A stretch of DNA of 64,000 bases from positions 1 to 64,000 of the forward strand of contig MU400544.1 of NCBI GenBank assembly GCA_022578965.1, read 5' to 3'. The DNA is from Xylaria sp. FL1777 (Eukaryota; Ascomycota; Sordariomycetes; Xylariales; Xylariaceae). Both the position numbers and the translations under genes were made by a program. Shown piece after piece: positions 59,900 to 64,000 of this stretch. The notes below the pieces were generated by a model. The model saw only the letters and a list, made by a program, of their open reading frames with translations, did not search any database and was not told where the DNA came from. The first letter of the stretch is position 1. Every line of letters begins with the position of its first letter.

Positions 59900-61630
59900 A
59901 TGGCCGACAAGGAGCTGGCAGATGCCGAGAAGGCTGAGAAGCTCGCCGCCGCCAGGAAGCGGGTACGATGGCTCAGCTTTACAATCCAGTTCTTTTGGGT
60001 CTACCAGACTGCTGATGTTGTGACCAGGTCGAGCAAATGAAGAAGAAGTCTAAAAAGGCCGGGGCCGCAAAGAAGGAGAAAGAGAAGGAGGAAGCTCCAA
60101 CAGAAGGCAAACCCGAGCCGACAACCAGTCCTACTACTGATGAGCCTGTTCCCGAACCCGCTGTCGAAGAAGCTACCGAAGATCCCGCGTCCCCGACGCA
60201 AACAGCTCCGTCGCTATCGCAACAATCCAAGCTTAGGTCTTCGTCCTTCCGCCAGGGACCACTGTCACCCACGCTGAGCCCCGAAGGCGAGACCGCGGCC
60301 GATATCTACCGGAAGCAGGTTGCGCGCATTGAGGAGCTCGAAAAAGAAAATAAACGTCTCGCAAAGGAAGCGGGCGATGCGGAAAGGCGGTACAAAAAGG
60401 CCGAGGAAGAGCTTGCTGATCTCCAAGAGGCCGACCAGGACGGGTCAGAAAATGGGCAAATCGAGAAGCTAGTAAGAAAATCCATGCGCTTGTCTGTTTC
60501 GAATCTCTCGCTAATAAGTTCCACAGAAAGCTGAAATTGCTGCTCTCCAAAGACAGAATACACAACTTCAATCGGCCGCTACCAAACGCCATGCCTCTTC
60601 GCCTTCTCTGGCTATGGCCACACCGGCGGATGAGCTCCAGGCACAGCTCGAATCTAAATCAGCCACGATCGAGACAATGGAATTGGAGATTTCGCGTCTT
60701 CGTGCCCAAGCCGAGAGACAGGCAACGGCGGGAGGCACGGATCGAGAGCAAATCGTAGCTTTAGAAGAAAAGCTTGCCCGGTCAGAACAGGCTGCGATGA
60801 AGGCTCAGCGGGAACTGACCGACCTCAAACGTAATCTCGAACGCACCACTGAGCGTGTCGTGAAAGAAGGTAGCGCGCGGACAAGCGCCGAGACCAAATT
60901 ACGTTCTTATGAACGGAATGTCGAGCAAATCACCGCTGAAAAGACCGAGTTAGAGAAGAAAGTAGAGGCTTTAGAGAAGAAGGTTGTTGCATTAGGTAAT
61001 TTACATAAAGAGAACGACACTCGCTCACAATCTCTACGGAAAGACAAAGAACGCGCCGAGAAGGAGGCGCAAGAGGCACAGTCTAAAATTGAGAAGCTCG
61101 AAGGAGAGAACTTACGCTTGCGGAAGAAGGATGCTGCAGAGGGTGGTGGCGACGACGAAGGCATGGATGAGCTTGAGAATGAGGAACGACAACGCATGGA
61201 GAAGAAGATTCGAGACCTTGAGAGCGAAGTCTACGATCTACGTAGAGGCATATGGCACCAGAGACGACGGGATATGGAGCCTGGTGCTGAGGAGGATTTT
61301 ACGAACATCGACCTCAGTAACAATGGCCCGCTGTCGCCCAACTCGACGCGCAAAGCTAGTAATAAGGGCTTCAGCGACTACCTAACCAGCGGTATCAACG
61401 CGCTGGCGGGCGTTACTCCCGAGGAACATGATGAGTTCCTTGAAGACGACGATATGGAGTTTGACGAAGAAGCTTTCAAGCGCGCGCAGCAAGAGGATGC
61501 CAAAAGAAGGATCGAGCGCATCAAAGAGCTGAAGCGCGGGCTTAAGAACTGGGAGGGCTGGAGGCTAGACCTCGTCGATGGACGGAGAGGGGGTGGTGGA
61601 TATGGTGCCGGTGAGATCTTTGAGATCTGA
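59900..61630 (+). CDS. Long coiled-coil protein ('M protein repeat protein' type)
   Basis: Exons are 59900-59962, 60028-60471 and 60527-61630, giving 536 aa. The N-terminus is Lys/Glu-rich and charged (EQMKKKSKKAGAAKKEKEKE) followed by a Thr/Pro/Glu-rich linker. Heptad-type coiled coil starts near AARIEELEKENKRLAKEAG-like sequence (IYRKQVARIEELEKENKR) and runs through most of the chain (LQAQLESKSATIETMELEIS, KTELEKKVEALEKKVVALG, IEKLEGENLRLRKK). The conserved fungal C-terminal block has EEDFTNIDLSN, GFSDYLTSGINALAG, DDDMEFDEEAFKRAQ, and KELKRGLKNWEGWRLDLVD. This C-terminal block, not the coil, marks it as a specific conserved fungal family. A role such as a Golgi or vesicle tether is possible but not shown. 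No membrane segment is visible. Confidence 0.85.
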
Positions 61631-62719
61631 GACTGTACGACCCTTCAATAAAATGGTGACAATGAATGCTTCAATTTCTTGTATGATATGGGCACAACTA
61701 GAAGCGAAATATGCCAAGTTTTGATGTCATGATGCCCGCTACCACCCCGCTACCACATTATAATTCTAATACCTGATATAACACAGGTGAGAGCCTTCAG
61801 ACAAGCAAGGTAAATAATTATTTATAACTAATAAGGGGAACCTAAATTCTGTAAATGTATGTTGAGGATTAGTTCATACGATGTTTTTGGTGCTTGGATC
61901 TAACTAGGTGCATCAGGCGTCTATTAACTTCGCTTTGCCTTCGTTCTAGCGCAGTTTTAGTACTCTCTTTTAGCTTGATGAGATGAATTAACTAGCTAAT
62001 ATAATTCTAGTTGAGGTTAGGAGTAGTTGTTACGCTGCAAATGGACAATGAGCCATTCGACTCGACGTTATGGTAGGATTCATCTTACTCTATCTACCTA
62101 GAAACCCCAGCTGCCTTAATGACTTAGTTGTTCAGGTCAAGTTGATAGTTCGCACAATATAGATCTCTATTTCGATACGTCCGCCCTTGTGGCCGAGGCA
62201 TAGGTATGCCTCGGATACTAGAACCTGGAGAACGTGGACAGTTTCACAACAGTACTGGTTTTTCAAGTTTGTTCGCCTCGTTGGGGACAGCTAGATCACC
62301 GTGTTTGCTAGCTAGAGTTAGAACACGTGTATTTAGTCTACTCGTGTCGTGATAGGTGTTTTTTAAAGATGCGTTGTTACGCAAGTAGCCTAAAACGACA
62401 CTGATGACGTCTACTACCAATATGTAGAACAGTCTCTCTCTCCTGATCGTCATATGACACTATAATTGATAGACAGCCAGTTTGCGTTGCTCGATGTCTT
62501 GGAAGGTTCAGCTCGTGATATGCATAGAACTACAAGAACCCCCCGGTGCAGTACTTCTAACTTGACAGTTAGTTAACGAGGAATATCAAGATCGAAGACG
62601 CTATAGGTTAACTCAAATGAATACGAAGCAAACTGCATACATACATCAACGTGTCACAAGGCAATGTCTCAAATTATTACTGCCTGGACATCAATTATGA
62701 ACAAATAATGCCTTGTTTG
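61631..62719. other. Convergent intergenic region
   Basis: About 1.1 kb between two convergent genes, moderately AT-rich, with no recognisable gene or RNA. Confidence 0.6.
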
Positions 62720-63465
62720 CTATGCGGTGCTGGCATGCGCAGATTCAGCCACACTGGAATGACCTACCTCTGGCGGCTCCATGAAGCTACGCCACGTAGC
62801 TCTTATCCCTTGCCTCTTCCCTTGCAGGATGTCATCAACGAGGGCCTTCCACTTCCAGTCCTCTTTTTTTCTTGCCTTGCCTGATTTTCGTAGTTTCCGG
62901 AGGAAATCCTCCATGTTCTCCCCTAGGAACGAAATATTAATTCCAGGACTTAATATTGATGTAAAGAGACGGATGACCACTTACCAAAGTTCAGTCTCCC
63001 GAGTTTACTGTCCGGACCTAGAGTCTTATTATGTATCTCCTCGTAAACCTGATACTTTTTCTTGTTGTGAGTCCAACAGTAATTGATGCCGATCTTCCCA
63101 GGTGTCCGGCCGTCACATTCCCCGTGAACCAGGAGATAAGTCCCGGGTCTTAGAGCGTTGTCGTCGCCTGCCTCGGGCTCACCGACCACGATAGCCCAGA
63201 CCTTGGGCTTATCCGCACAGTCTGTTTCTGGTTTAACTGGAACATCACGCCAACGCCACCAACGCCACCATGTAATGTGAGCTTCGTCGATCTTAGGCTT
63301 GGTTGTTGGAGACCACACTCTCTCGGGACTTGTTAGAACCGACAGCCCGCATAGAAGATACTGGTCACCTAGTTTGAAATCTGGAGGAAATCCGAGAATA
63401 GGTTCAAAAATCGATTCACACCCGTGGAAAGCCATTGTGGAGACCCTTGATTCTGTAAGGGACAT
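62720..63465 (-). CDS. Tryptophan-rich hypothetical protein
   Basis: I do not recognise the family. Minus-strand exons are 62985-63465 and 62720-62922, giving 227 aa; an ATG at 63435 gives 217 aa. The intron (GTAAGT donor, TAG acceptor, 62 nt) keeps the frame and creates a Gly codon. Visible features: a tryptophan cluster ITWWRWWRWRDVP, a segment VWAIVVGEPEAGDDNALRPG with LLVHGECDGRTPGK, one free-looking Cys in INYCW, then a Lys-rich helical part (FLRKLRKSGKARKKEDWKW). No signal peptide or membrane segment is seen. The conserved-looking second exon argues that the gene is real. A further intron after MEPPE is possible. Confidence 0.6.
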
Positions 63466-64000
63466 GTCTTGTAGAAATGCTTTTCACTCGTGGGTTTTAG
63501 ATCGATATCGAAACTCTGTGTGTGGAGAGGGAGAAGTAAATGATAACTTGATATGTCTTACATGGGAAGATCATGCTTATATACCCAGCACTGACGGAAT
63601 TTCTGATCCGACTCAAAGCCTTTGTGTTACGGCTTCAACCACAACAAGCACTTGATGAACAGCGTCAGGGAGTGAATCACCGAACTTGACGATATTCTAC
63701 TTCTTATGGTAGTGCTATAGTTCGGTTCCGTGACACCTCAGTGGCACGATGGCTAGAACTTGCGTAACTAAAACTAACTCGATACGGTAACGAATGTGAG
63801 GGCAAAAGTCAAACTTGGCGCAAGGAGGTAGTTCGCCACGGATTTTACACCAGATGATGTGGTTGATTGTAGGTATGCATATGAACAAACTTCTACGATG
63901 CAGTCCATGAAAATAACTGGATTTTATTCCTTTGAAACTCATCGAACTCTACTTTTCCCTCCACTAGCAAGCTTTTGTCTTCCTTTCAACTCTTCCATGA
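63466..64000. other. Terminal intergenic stretch
   Basis: No recognisable feature. Contains the presumed promoter of the tryptophan-rich hypothetical gene. Confidence 0.5.

Overview
The window looks like nuclear DNA of a filamentous ascomycete (Pezizomycotina, probably a Sordariomycete; the class is an inference from the protein sequences). The genes have short introns of about 50-80 nt with GTRNGT donors and CTRAC-type branch sites. The genome is two-speed: ordinary gene-rich DNA alternates sharply with extremely AT-rich, gene-free tracts that look saturated by repeat-induced point mutation (RIP).

Layout. 1-1640 is the end of an AT-rich tract. 1641-4338 is normal-composition DNA without a recognisable gene. 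4339-21881 is a gene block: an intron-containing glutathione S-transferase, a Pho91/Pho87-type SPX phosphate transporter, the HOPS subunit Vps39/Vam6, on the opposite strand a Gon7-like KEOPS subunit, a tRNA-Thr(AGT), a gene-poor decayed-looking stretch, a secreted M28 leucine aminopeptidase, and an HbrB/Bit61-family TORC2 subunit. About 22,090-41,050 is a 19-kb AT island with no intact gene. It contains a direct-repeat pair about 7.2 kb apart, differing almost only by transitions, which I read as the two LTRs of a RIP-destroyed retrotransposon. 41,289-46,013 holds three intact genes typical of atrochrysone/emodin-type anthraquinone clusters: a metallo-beta-lactamase thioesterase, a TpcK-type EthD decarboxylase and an anthrone oxygenase. 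No polyketide synthase is readable in the window. 47,128-48,141 is an intronless, GC-rich secreted beta-helix protein, a candidate horizontal acquisition. 48,802-63,465 is again ordinary gene space: Spt6, a Ste7/Mst7-type MAP kinase kinase, a HAD-family hydrolase, a long coiled-coil protein, and a tryptophan-rich hypothetical protein.

How the genes relate. Vps39 (vacuolar tethering), the SPX phosphate carrier (vacuole/plasma membrane phosphate) and the TORC2 subunit are housekeeping or signalling genes without operon-like coupling. The only functional group is the anthraquinone mini-cluster. It sits against the edge of the AT island and would need a synthase from elsewhere, or its synthase has been lost. 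Exon boundaries were placed by hand from splice consensus and protein-family continuity; frames were checked arithmetically, but no transcript evidence was available.
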